Positions 21,428 to 25,936 of a stretch of 25,936 nucleotides of DNA are shown here, in pieces; position 1 is the stretch's first letter; each line of letters opens with the position of its first letter. The position numbers and the translations under genes were made by a program. The DNA is from a virus: the IMG/VR virus record IMGVR_UViG_3300025168_013920, positions 1-25,936 of that record, one strand, 5' to 3'. The notes below the pieces were generated by a model. It did not search any database, was not told the DNA's origin, and worked only from the letters and a program-made list of their open reading frames with translations.

Positions 21428-21764
21428 ACTTAGCCTCCAATGCAGCATCGACCATGGCATCACGAGCATCCTCTTCGCTCTGCGTGTATGCATCAGCACA
21501 TGCAGCGCCTGCATCCTCAAAGCTCTGCTCGTAGTACCACATGTCCTCGCCTGGTATTCTCCACACATAACCGTACCGAATGAAGACTTCATAGCCCTGC
21601 TTGGCTAGCTCTTTAAGGTGGGCTGCGCAGTTTGTACTTGCGATCTCGTCGAGGTCACAGACTAGCTCCTCGTCACGTTCGTTCATTGTATAGGTGGTCA
21701 CATACCAGTCAGGTCCTGCAACTGTACCAGGGCCGTCCTCAGGTGGGTCGTAGTAGCTACTCAT
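21414..21764 (-). CDS. Acidic unknown protein (116 aa)
   Basis: ATG inside the end of the 57-residue gene, with AAGGA upstream. Begins with a Pro/Asp-rich stretch (YYDPPEDGPGTVAGPDW), then strands and a helix (CAAHLKELAKQGYEVFIRYG), an aromatic turn (WRIPGEDMWYYEQSFEDA) and an acidic helical tail (QSEEDARDAMVDAALEAK). The middle could be a small alpha/beta fold. No family recognised. Confidence 0.7.
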   Translation of the reverse strand: MSSYYDPPEDGPGTVAGPDWYVTTYTMNERDEELVCDLDEIASTNCAAHLKELAKQGYEVFIRYGYVWRIPGEDMWYYEQSFEDAGAACADAYTQSEEDARDAMVDAALEAKYDRD

Positions 21765-21930
21765 CGTATGATCCTTCCTTCATAGCTTCTTCTGCTGCAC
21801 GCATACCTTCAGCAAAGCCAATGCTGCGTGCTTGATGCGCAAGTATATGCATCTGACTAAGGCTTGGGTTGTAGTCCTCCATTAATTCATGAAGTTCTTT
21901 GATTGTTTTTGGGATATAAATTAATTCCAT
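21757..21930 (-). CDS. Small helical protein (57 aa)
   Basis: ATG at 21930 to TAG at 21757-21759. Reads MELIYIPKTIKELHELMEDY, then QMHILAHQARSIGFAEGMRA, and ends KEGSYDE: a strand followed by a helical hairpin. Its last eight bases overlap the start of the next gene, matching the coupling used elsewhere in the block. Upstream only a G-run (GGGGGTC) could act as ribosome site. It is the first gene after the 21959-22000 hairpin. Confidence 0.6.
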   Translation of the reverse strand: MELIYIPKTIKELHELMEDYNPSLSQMHILAHQARSIGFAEGMRAAEEAMKEGSYDE

Positions 21931-21958
21931 GCGACCCCCATAATAGACTAAGAATATA

Positions 21959-22000
21959 CCCCTAGGTATACCCCCCCTAAAGGGGGGGATACACTAGGGG
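21959..22000. terminator. Long G/C hairpin after the 111-residue gene
   Basis: CCCCTA and GTAT arms on the left pair with ATAC and TAGGGG on the right around seven C, loop TAAA, seven G. It starts one base after a minus-strand stop (22002). No U-tract follows, so it may act as a 3' end stabiliser or transcription stall site rather than a classic terminator. Its core resembles those at 4936 and 15312. Confidence 0.65.
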
Positions 22001-22001
22001 G

Positions 22002-22337
22002 TTAATAAGCAGACTTAGTATCAGTCTTAGTATCCATGTCCTCATCCTTTAATCTCGTACCGCTCAGTACATACAAGTTAGACAGGTCTAGCTCCCTGTC
22101 CTCATCAGTAGCAGTAGGTGGACCGATCAACTCATCATGAAGATTACCAATCTCTTCGTTGTTACGGTCAAGCCTAGCCCGCACATCAATAGCAATGCGG
22201 ATTACCTTGTTCAGGTTAATGATCTTACGTTCAAGCGTATCACGCTCAAGGCATAACGACGCACGCCTACAACCTAAGTCATCAATCAACTCGGTTGGAT
22301 TGTCACATAAGATCTGAATCAATTCGCTAACTAACAT
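22002..22337 (-). CDS. Unknown helical protein (111 aa)
   Basis: ATG at 22337 with GGAG about ten bases upstream. Residues ~1-75 are one long helical region: SELIQILCDNPTELIDDLG, then LERDTLERKIINLNKVIRIA, consistent with a coiled coil. The last third is acidic and Asp/Thr-rich (DEDMDTKTDTKSAY), probably disordered. No family recognised. Directly followed by the hairpin at 21959-22000. Confidence 0.75.
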   Translation of the reverse strand: MLVSELIQILCDNPTELIDDLGCRRASLCLERDTLERKIINLNKVIRIAIDVRARLDRNNEEIGNLHDELIGPPTATDEDRELDLSNLYVLSGTRLKDEDMDTKTDTKSAY

Positions 22338-22416
22338 CGTTCATGTCTCCAAGACAGGTGTAAACAGAAAGAACACACACTAAGACAGCAGTAAACACAA
22401 CAGCATACTCTAACAC
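22327..22416 (-). CDS. Possible tiny membrane protein (29 aa)
   Basis: GTG at 22416 with AAGG eight bases upstream; the stop overlaps the start of the 111-residue gene. It reads MLEYAVVFTAVLVCVLSVYT then a short acidic tail, a convincing single membrane helix. A longer TTG start at 22437 would add seven charged residues but lies against the terminator U-tract. Supported by hydrophobicity, ribosome site and coupling, but very short, so uncertain. Confidence 0.4.
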   Translation of the reverse strand: MLEYAVVFTAVLVCVLSVYTCLGDMNDVS

Positions 22417-22439
22417 TGACTCATCCTTCTCATTCAAAT

Positions 22440-22498
22440 AAAAAAAAACAGACCATCCATCTTCCCCGTAGCTTGCGAGGGGAGATGGATGATCTGTT
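22440..22498 (-). terminator. Intrinsic terminator with 20-bp stem, minus strand
   Basis: Minus-strand reading: AACAGATCATCCATCTCCCC, an 11-base loop, then GGGG, a single bulge, AGATGGATGGTCTGTT running into a T-run of nine. The arms pair almost without fault. It lies 12 bases after the stop of the 133-residue gene (22511) and ends that transcript. Confidence 0.9.
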
Positions 22499-22510
22499 TC
22501 CAACTGAACT

Positions 22511-22912
22511 CTAACCGTGCAACTCCATCATACACTCATTACATAACGGTGTAATAACTTCGTTCGTCTCTTGCCAACGCTTACGACCATAACGATCTTC
22601 ACTGTCAGCAATCTGTGCCTTGTTGATCTTGACACAGCGGTCAGTCACAACCTCACCTGAAGGGCTATTGTAGCAGCCACAACCAGTGCATTGATAGTAC
22701 CTCGTCTCCGTATCGAAGTCGTGATACATATCTACGCTAGCCATGTCCGTCAGATCGTGGTTCAGATGTCTCTGTCCAGGCTCACGAAACATGATCGTAA
22801 TGTGGGTAGGTATATCACTCACCTTGAACCCATCATCATAGTGCTCACGCACCTGGGGTAATACATTCCTCTTGAGTCCTAACTCACGCACATCTTCGGG
22901 TCTAACAATCAT
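22511..22912 (-). CDS. Unknown protein with zinc-binding cysteines (133 aa)
   Basis: Start at 22912 (MIVRPEDVRELGLKRNVLPQ) chosen over a longer frame because of AAGGAG six bases upstream. The N-terminal half has mixed strands and helices; the C-terminal half has YYQCTGCGCYN near residue 74 and PLCNECMMEL at the end, two Cys-x2-Cys pairs about 50 residues apart with a further Cys (DRC) between. This suggests a zinc-stabilised domain. No exact family is recognised. It is bounded by terminators on both sides and probably has its own promoter in the 224 bases upstream. Confidence 0.75.
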   Translation of the reverse strand: MIVRPEDVRELGLKRNVLPQVREHYDDGFKVSDIPTHITIMFREPGQRHLNHDLTDMASVDMYHDFDTETRYYQCTGCGCYNSPSGEVVTDRCVKINKAQIADSEDRYGRKRWQETNEVITPLCNECMMELHG

Positions 22913-23136
22913 CTCATTCTCCTTATTAAGTCGGCCCGCCCATCGGGCCCTGCGGAGCAGGCTTGGGGCCGGCATTCCCTGAACAGACCCGACAGGATAG
23001 ACATCTCCCAGGTAAGGGGCGGTGTGATCGGCTAAAACGTGGGCGCAGGGCTGGTGGTTTTGGTTTGGTTAAGCGCAGGGTTGGTGGTTTTAACCGAAGG
23101 GGGCCCCGCCTCGGCACAAATAAAAAACAACAAGCC
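22913..23136. other. Intergenic region with inverted and direct repeats
   Basis: No convincing gene: the frames crossing it lack ribosome sites and have abnormal composition. It holds a hairpin GGCCCG/CGGGCC near 22933-22949, a short CCTGC/GCAGG hairpin beside it, a direct repeat at 23043-23091 and a GGGGCCCC palindrome near 23100. It follows a terminator and precedes a minus-strand gene, so it should contain a promoter, but I cannot point to clear -35 and -10 boxes. Confidence 0.5.
23043..23091. repeat. Direct repeat of 19 bases
   Basis: GCGCAGGGYTGGTGGTTTT occurs at 23043-23061 and 23073-23091, one mismatch, 30 bases apart (about three helical turns). On the minus strand this is AAAACCACCARCCCTGCGC twice. 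The helical phasing would suit a dimeric regulator, but no protein can be named. Confidence 0.7.
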
Positions 23137-23172
23137 AAAAAAAAGAGCACCGAGAGCCGAAGCCCCCGATGC
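23137..23172 (-). terminator. Intrinsic terminator with UUCG tetraloop, minus strand
   Basis: Minus-strand reading: GCATCGGGGGC, loop TTCG, GCTCTCGGTGC, then TCTTTTTTTT. The 11-base stem includes three G-U pairs and is closed by the very stable C(UUCG)G loop. It begins nine bases after the stop of the 53-residue gene, exactly where a transcript end is expected. Confidence 0.9.
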
Positions 23173-23181
23173 CCTTTCACC

Positions 23182-23343
23182 CTACGACCACCAATCATCA
23201 TCGTCGTCTGGATATTTCTCACTATCACACATCTCGCAGCCGATCTGAACACGACCGCTTTCTTCAACGAACCGACAAAGGATCTTGCCATCGACGATAA
23301 CTTTAATACCTCGAGCAATATCATCTTTAATCCACTGTTCCAT
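23182..23343 (-). CDS. Small Cys-containing acidic protein (53 aa)
   Basis: ATG at 23343 preceded by GGAGG at five bases, TAG at 23182-23184, followed at once by the UUCG terminator: a full gene in spite of its size. It reads MEQWIKDDIARGIKVIVDGK, then ILCRFV, IGCEMCDS and ends in five Asp and WWS. Three cysteines (C23, C36, C39) could hold a metal if a fourth ligand exists. The run of Asp with aromatic end is strongly acidic. No family recognised. Confidence 0.75.
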   Translation of the reverse strand: MEQWIKDDIARGIKVIVDGKILCRFVEESGRVQIGCEMCDSEKYPDDDDDWWS

Positions 23344-23400
23344 TAGGACCTCCAAAGGTGGGACAAGGAGACATCGCTGCCTCCCTGCCCCGGTTAAAGA

Positions 23401-23937
23401 TTACGAGTTAGGAGTAGTGTGCAACGTACCAGGATTGTAAGCCGTCGTCGTCGCAACTTTATTCTTGGTCATGGTGTAAGAAGCATTGCTATACAACGCA
23501 AAGGGAGTGAAATCCTCAGCGAGCATACGATCAAGCTCAGCTTCCATCGAGCCATCAAACAGACCAGACAAGACACCAGCAGCAAGGTCCTCTTCGATCA
23601 TCGTATCAGACGAACGAAGCTTAAGACGAGCACCGTAGCCAACGTAAGCGTTAGCAGGAGCATCGACCAGCTTGCCATCGACATTGTGAACGACGGGACC
23701 ATGAGCCACCACCACCACACGCCAGAAGATGTTAGGTACTTCGATCTGATTACCGTCCGCATCAAGCAGCGGCTGATCATTCGAATCCTTTTTAACAATC
23801 GTTCCAGAGTACTTCGCATTGTACTCACGATCGAACATCACCATGACAGCGCCAATGCCTGATGGCAACTGACGACGACGACCTCCGTTAGTGGCTTTTT
23901 GTTGGGAGGATTTAGCACCGAGAAATTTGGTAGTCAT
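23401..23937 (-). CDS. First gene of the early block, unknown protein (178 aa)
   Basis: ATG with AAGGAAATACTA upstream. It starts basic (TTKFLGAKSSQQKATNGGRRRQ), followed by a compact beta-rich region: IGAVMVMFDREYNAKYSGTI, then VPNIFWRVVVVAHGPVVHNV, and KLRSSDTMIEEDLAAGVLSG. The middle (DSNDQPLLDADGNQIEVP) is a charged turn. It ends in a Thr/Asn-rich tail. I recognise no family. As the promoter-proximal gene of the leftward block it is probably made early and abundantly, the position in which host-takeover or regulatory proteins are often found; that role is inferred from position only. Confidence 0.8.
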   Translation of the reverse strand: MTTKFLGAKSSQQKATNGGRRRQLPSGIGAVMVMFDREYNAKYSGTIVKKDSNDQPLLDADGNQIEVPNIFWRVVVVAHGPVVHNVDGKLVDAPANAYVGYGARLKLRSSDTMIEEDLAAGVLSGLFDGSMEAELDRMLAEDFTPFALYSNASYTMTKNKVATTTAYNPGTLHTTPNS

Positions 23938-24170
23938 TAGTATTTCCTTTCGACTTACCTGTTAACAAGCGCCTGCCAGAATGGCCGACGAAGGAGTGGC
24001 ATGACAGGCGCATCCCCTGCGGTTAAATGCATGGTGCAGACCGACGCGTAGTCCTGGTAACGACAACCCCCCCTCCGGTACCCGACCTTCCTCCCGGACT
24101 TCCGGCCCACCCTCTATATATGGACTTTTCTGCCGAACAGTTTTTCGCTAAAGAGTGACATCTGGAGGTA
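23938..24170. promoter_or_regulatory. Divergent intergenic region between early genes and terminase block
   Basis: 233 bases without a gene separate divergently transcribed blocks, so promoters for both directions are expected here. The only clear -10-like string is TATATA (24115-24120), palindromic and usable on either strand, but no good -35 box is spaced from it. A C-rich stretch (24067-24112) contains CCGGACTTCCGG and other CCGG repeats. Being just upstream of the terminase genes, it could also hold the packaging start site; neither role is shown by sequence alone. Confidence 0.5.
23969..24011. repeat. Inverted repeat in the divergent region
   Basis: GCGCCTGCCA and TGACAGGCGC pair over ten positions (one G-U) around a 23-base loop. 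In minus-strand transcripts it would form a hairpin in the leader of the first early gene, about 30 bases before its ATG, so it may act on RNA, or as a protein-binding site on DNA. There is no U-tract. Confidence 0.65.
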
Positions 24171-24173
24171 ATG

Positions 24174-24644
24174 ATGGGACGCAAACAAAAAGACAGCACC
24201 TACACACCGGTGCTTAATCGCCATTTATTAGAGGGTGCTTTTTCGGAGTGCATGAGTCAGGTCTTAATGAGTCTGGACCAGTGTCGCTTGCACAAGGAAA
24301 CCAAGGACCTGACCATTGAGCAGCACATTCGTGCGCTCTGGGGCATTACGATGGACGAGACAGGTGTTCCTGTTTTGCTTACCGATGGTCGCCACAGCAG
24401 CACACTAGTTAAGAAGCAGGCTCAATACATTCAGCGGATCAAGTCTCTTCGTGCAACCCTGATGAAGCTTGACCCAAACGAAAAGGATAACCTGGCTCCG
24501 ATCCTCAAGGCGATCACCATGTGGATTCAGGATGCTCATTTGATTCTGCATGAAGACACGCCATCAGATGTTCGTGAGTATTTAGCAACGAAAGGGGCTG
24601 TAGATGACGAAGCGGAAACCAGGGAAGTTGTCGGTATCCAGTGA
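24174..24644 (+). CDS. Unknown protein upstream of the small terminase (156 aa)
   Basis: The frame contains two adjacent ATGs; GGAGG is two bases before the first and five before the second, so 24174 (MGRKQKDSTYTPVLNRHLLE) is preferred. The protein is helical: EGAFSECMSQVLMSLDQCRL, then a helical hairpin QAQYIQRIKSLRATLMKL and a longer helix NLAPILKAITMWIQDAHLIL, with an acidic tail. No membrane segment. Its end overlaps the terminase gene by 41 bases. Position before the terminases suggests a packaging accessory or regulator, but no motif supports a specific role. Confidence 0.75.
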   Translation: MGRKQKDSTYTPVLNRHLLEGAFSECMSQVLMSLDQCRLHKETKDLTIEQHIRALWGITMDETGVPVLLTDGRHSSTLVKKQAQYIQRIKSLRATLMKLDPNEKDNLAPILKAITMWIQDAHLILHEDTPSDVREYLATKGAVDDEAETREVVGIQ

Positions 24645-25278
24645 GGCCTATGAGATTTACGATCCTACCGAGGCGGTTAAGATTGTTCCTGAGGGACATG
24701 TGGCGGCCGGGAAGAAGGTTATCAAGCGCGAGGCTCATGGAGCCATCAACGGCGTCCTTCGTTCTATTATACAGGCCGAATGGGAATCGGGTGAAACCGT
24801 TTCTTCACTGGCTAAACGCCATAGCGTTACCGGGCGAACGATCCACCGATGGAAAAACGATAGCGGCTGGGAACGTTCTATTGATGGAACGTCTACTGCA
24901 ATCCTCGAGCACGCTCGGGCCGAGATCCGACGAAAGGTCGAGCGAAGCAAGGTTGAGGTTACGGCGGCGATAGAGGACGTTGTAGCTGGGCATAAGGTTG
25001 CTACTCAAACGTTAAACGCAATGATGCAGGAAGCTATGGCTCGCGCTCTTGCGTATCCTCATAAAGATCCCTTTCGTCAGTTGTTGATTATTAAAGTGGC
25101 GTCTGAGGTAGCTCGAAATATTCAAATGATGGACCGCAAGACCTGGGGCATTGACGATAGTAAGACTAAGACTACCACTGAAATCTTCGACGTTTTGACA
25201 ACAATGGAAACAAAAGTTGAGCGACAAGCTCTTGCGGTAGATAAGTCACCCGCTATAATAGATGACTATGGAAAATAA
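24604..25278 (+). CDS. Probable small terminase subunit with HTH
   Basis: 224 residues. A helix-turn-helix lies near residues 60-90: ESGETVSSLAKRHSVTGRTI followed by HRWKNDSGWERS, the pattern of phage terminase small subunits that read the packaging site. After it come long helices (ARAEIRRKVERSKVEVTAAI; DPFRQLLIIKVASEVARNIQ) fit for ring assembly. The gene is followed, after one small gene, by a recognisable large terminase. It would bind packaging-site DNA and feed it to the motor. The start ATG lies in the end of the upstream gene, with a GGGG stretch as weak ribosome site. A general HTH regulator is the alternative. Confidence 0.75.
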   Translation: MTKRKPGKLSVSSEAYEIYDPTEAVKIVPEGHVAAGKKVIKREAHGAINGVLRSIIQAEWESGETVSSLAKRHSVTGRTIHRWKNDSGWERSIDGTSTAILEHARAEIRRKVERSKVEVTAAIEDVVAGHKVATQTLNAMMQEAMARALAYPHKDPFRQLLIIKVASEVARNIQMMDRKTWGIDDSKTKTTTEIFDVLTTMETKVERQALAVDKSPAIIDDYGK

Positions 25279-25597
25279 TGTTTTACAAATGCTTGGTGAG
25301 TTTGGTGCGCTTGGTTTAGCCAGTGGCGCTATCTTCTGGATGTACATTAAGATGAGCCAGCGCATGGATAAGATGACAGACAACTTCCAAGCCCAGCTCC
25401 GAGAGCAAGCACTAGGGCACAACGACCGTGAGGCTGCGCTCAGAGACCGCTACGACCAGGTAATCGCCACCTACAACGATGAGCGACTAGAGGTTATCCA
25501 GGGCATTGGCAGCAGGCTTGAGGTTATGGAAAAGGAATTAGAAGACATCGAAGGCAATTTAAAATTAGTTTTAGAGCTACTGAATGACGGACGTTAA
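25262..25597 (+). CDS. Membrane-anchored coiled-coil protein (BhlA/UviB-like)
   Basis: 111 residues (109 from the second ATG at 25268). One membrane segment near the N-terminus (LGEFGALGLASGAIFWMYIK) is followed by a long charged coiled coil (FQAQLREQALGHNDREAALR; RLEVMEKELEDIEGNLKLVL). This layout matches BhlA/UviB-type putative holins and also inner-membrane spanins such as Rz. It overlaps the end of the small terminase gene by 17 bases and the large terminase start by 14, an uncommon place for a lysis gene, though some short-tailed phages do put a holin or spanin beside the terminase. A choice between holin and spanin is not possible from sequence. Confidence 0.7.
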   Translation: MTMENNVLQMLGEFGALGLASGAIFWMYIKMSQRMDKMTDNFQAQLREQALGHNDREAALRDRYDQVIATYNDERLEVIQGIGSRLEVMEKELEDIEGNLKLVLELLNDGR

Positions 25598-25936
25598 AAA
25601 CGAAATTTTGCGCTGCGCGCAAAGCTTTGAGTACTTCAGTGAAAACCACCTGAAGATTATTACCAAAGAGTCTCAACTTCAGCCGCTCAAGTTAAACTCA
25701 GCGCAAAAAGAAATCATTGCTGGGTTTGATGACAGCAGCCACCTAATGCTGCTTAAGGCTCGCCAGCTTGGCAGCACGACGGCGATCGCTGCGTACTTCT
25801 TTTGGTATACGTTGTTTAAGCCGTATACTCGTACCGCTGTGGTGGCTCATACTGACGAGGCAGTGAAGAAGATCTTTGAGATCTATCGGATGTTTTACGA
25901 CAAGCTACCAGATTTTTTAAAGCTAGAGACAACTCG
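25584..25936 (+). CDS. Large terminase subunit, N-terminal part (cut by window edge)
   Basis: Begins at ATG 25584 inside the end of the previous gene and remains open to the edge (117 residues visible). LKLNSAQKEIIAGFDDSSH is the typical approach ('l...Q'), then LMLLKARQLGSTTAIAAYFF gives the Walker A variant (KxRQxGxST/T) of phage large terminases, followed by the strand RTAVVAHTDEAVKKIFEIYR. Walker B and the nuclease domain would lie outside. The enzyme is the ATP-driven motor that packs DNA into the prohead and cuts the concatemer. The terminase call is secure. Confidence 0.9.
   Translation, partial: MTDVKNEILRCAQSFEYFSENHLKIITKESQLQPLKLNSAQKEIIAGFDDSSHLMLLKARQLGSTTAIAAYFFWYTLFKPYTRTAVVAHTDEAVKKIFEIYRMFYDKLPDFLKLETT

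Noticed and set aside
21429-21592. Longer form of the 73-residue gene ending at 21206
   Set aside because: The extra 55 residues lie fully inside the 116-residue gene, and the ATG at 21427 has its own GGAGG.
22913-22975. N-terminal extension of the 133-residue protein
   Set aside because: It runs through GC-rich hairpins, while the ATG at 22912 has AAGGAG six bases upstream.
22919-23004. Possible tiny minus-strand peptide (MSILSGLFRECRPQ...)
   Set aside because: The GGGA before its ATG is too close, and the sequence mostly translates hairpins; no support beyond an end that overlaps the next start.
22963-23346. Plus-strand 127-residue frame and minus-strand 132-residue frame
   Set aside because: Both cross a terminator and repeats, have extreme composition and no ribosome site, and overlap a better-supported 53-residue minus-strand gene.
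23419-23862. Plus-strand 147-residue frame opposite the first early gene
   Set aside because: It is antisense to a well-marked gene with a ribosome site and shows no domain-like pattern.
24115-24120. TATATA as a confident promoter
   Set aside because: No -35 box at 16-18 bases on either strand, so it is only mentioned within the divergent region.
25250-25261. TATAAT string (25254-25259) as a promoter for the membrane coiled-coil gene
   Set aside because: It lies inside the small terminase coding sequence (codons for Pro-Ala-Ile-Ile-Asp) only a few bases before the ATG, with no spacing for a transcription start and leader.

Overview
The window reads as part of the genome of a tailed double-stranded DNA bacteriophage, most likely infecting a Gram-negative bacterium. 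The evidence is two terminase genes at the right end, a virion block with a lytic transglycosylase and a 2885-residue internal-virion-type protein, an M15 peptidase next to a holin-like gene, and an oppositely oriented early block with a DnaB-type helicase, a RuvC-type resolvase, a DUF669-type protein, a RecA-fold ATPase and a PD-(D/E)XK nuclease. No integrase, tRNA, rRNA, CRISPR array or insertion sequence was seen. Portal, capsid and tail genes are not in the window. Both ends cut through genes, so this is an internal piece or one permutation of a circular assembly. Short-tailed (podovirus-like) morphology and an aquatic host are guesses from the giant virion protein and gene style.

Layout. 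(1) 1-11668, plus strand: an unknown protein cut by the left edge, a transglycosylase-bearing virion protein and the giant protein, probably a particle-internal DNA-ejection apparatus. (2) 11668-15310, plus strand: a 40-residue protein, a LamG-like protein, a small beta-rich protein, an M15 peptidase, a basic protein, a holin-like protein, a puzzling two-frame segment, two basic proteins sharing an N-terminal tag, and a basic protein with a conserved RRKSFKARH-like C-terminus. Genes mostly touch or overlap. (3) 15312-15344: a hairpin between the convergent blocks. (4) 15348-23937, minus strand: early genes transcribed leftward. First come small, mostly unrecognised proteins, several acidic or with paired cysteines, split by four strong hairpins (three with U-tracts). 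Then come the nuclease, ATPase, DUF669 protein, resolvase and helicase. (5) 23938-24170: a divergent intergenic region with inverted repeats. (6) 24174-25936, plus strand: an unknown gene, a probable small terminase, a membrane-anchored coiled-coil protein and the start of the large terminase.

How it fits together: the early block looks like a recombination-centred replication set without its own polymerase or primase in this window. The late block packages DNA, builds the ejection machinery and lyses the cell. The most notable observation is the 359-residue nuclease at 18112-19191. Its motifs are in swapped order: the C-terminal half of a Cas4/RecB-like Fe-S nuclease, including Cys-x2-Cys-x5-Cys, comes first, and the half with CPRxW, HE, PD and DYK comes last. 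This suggests a natural circular permutation. Also notable are two overlapping open frames after the holin with no ATG, GTG or TTG start that would give a full-length product, the shared MRRSPxxGxYGLPV tag, and a G/C palindrome read through inside the giant gene that resembles two of the intergenic hairpins.
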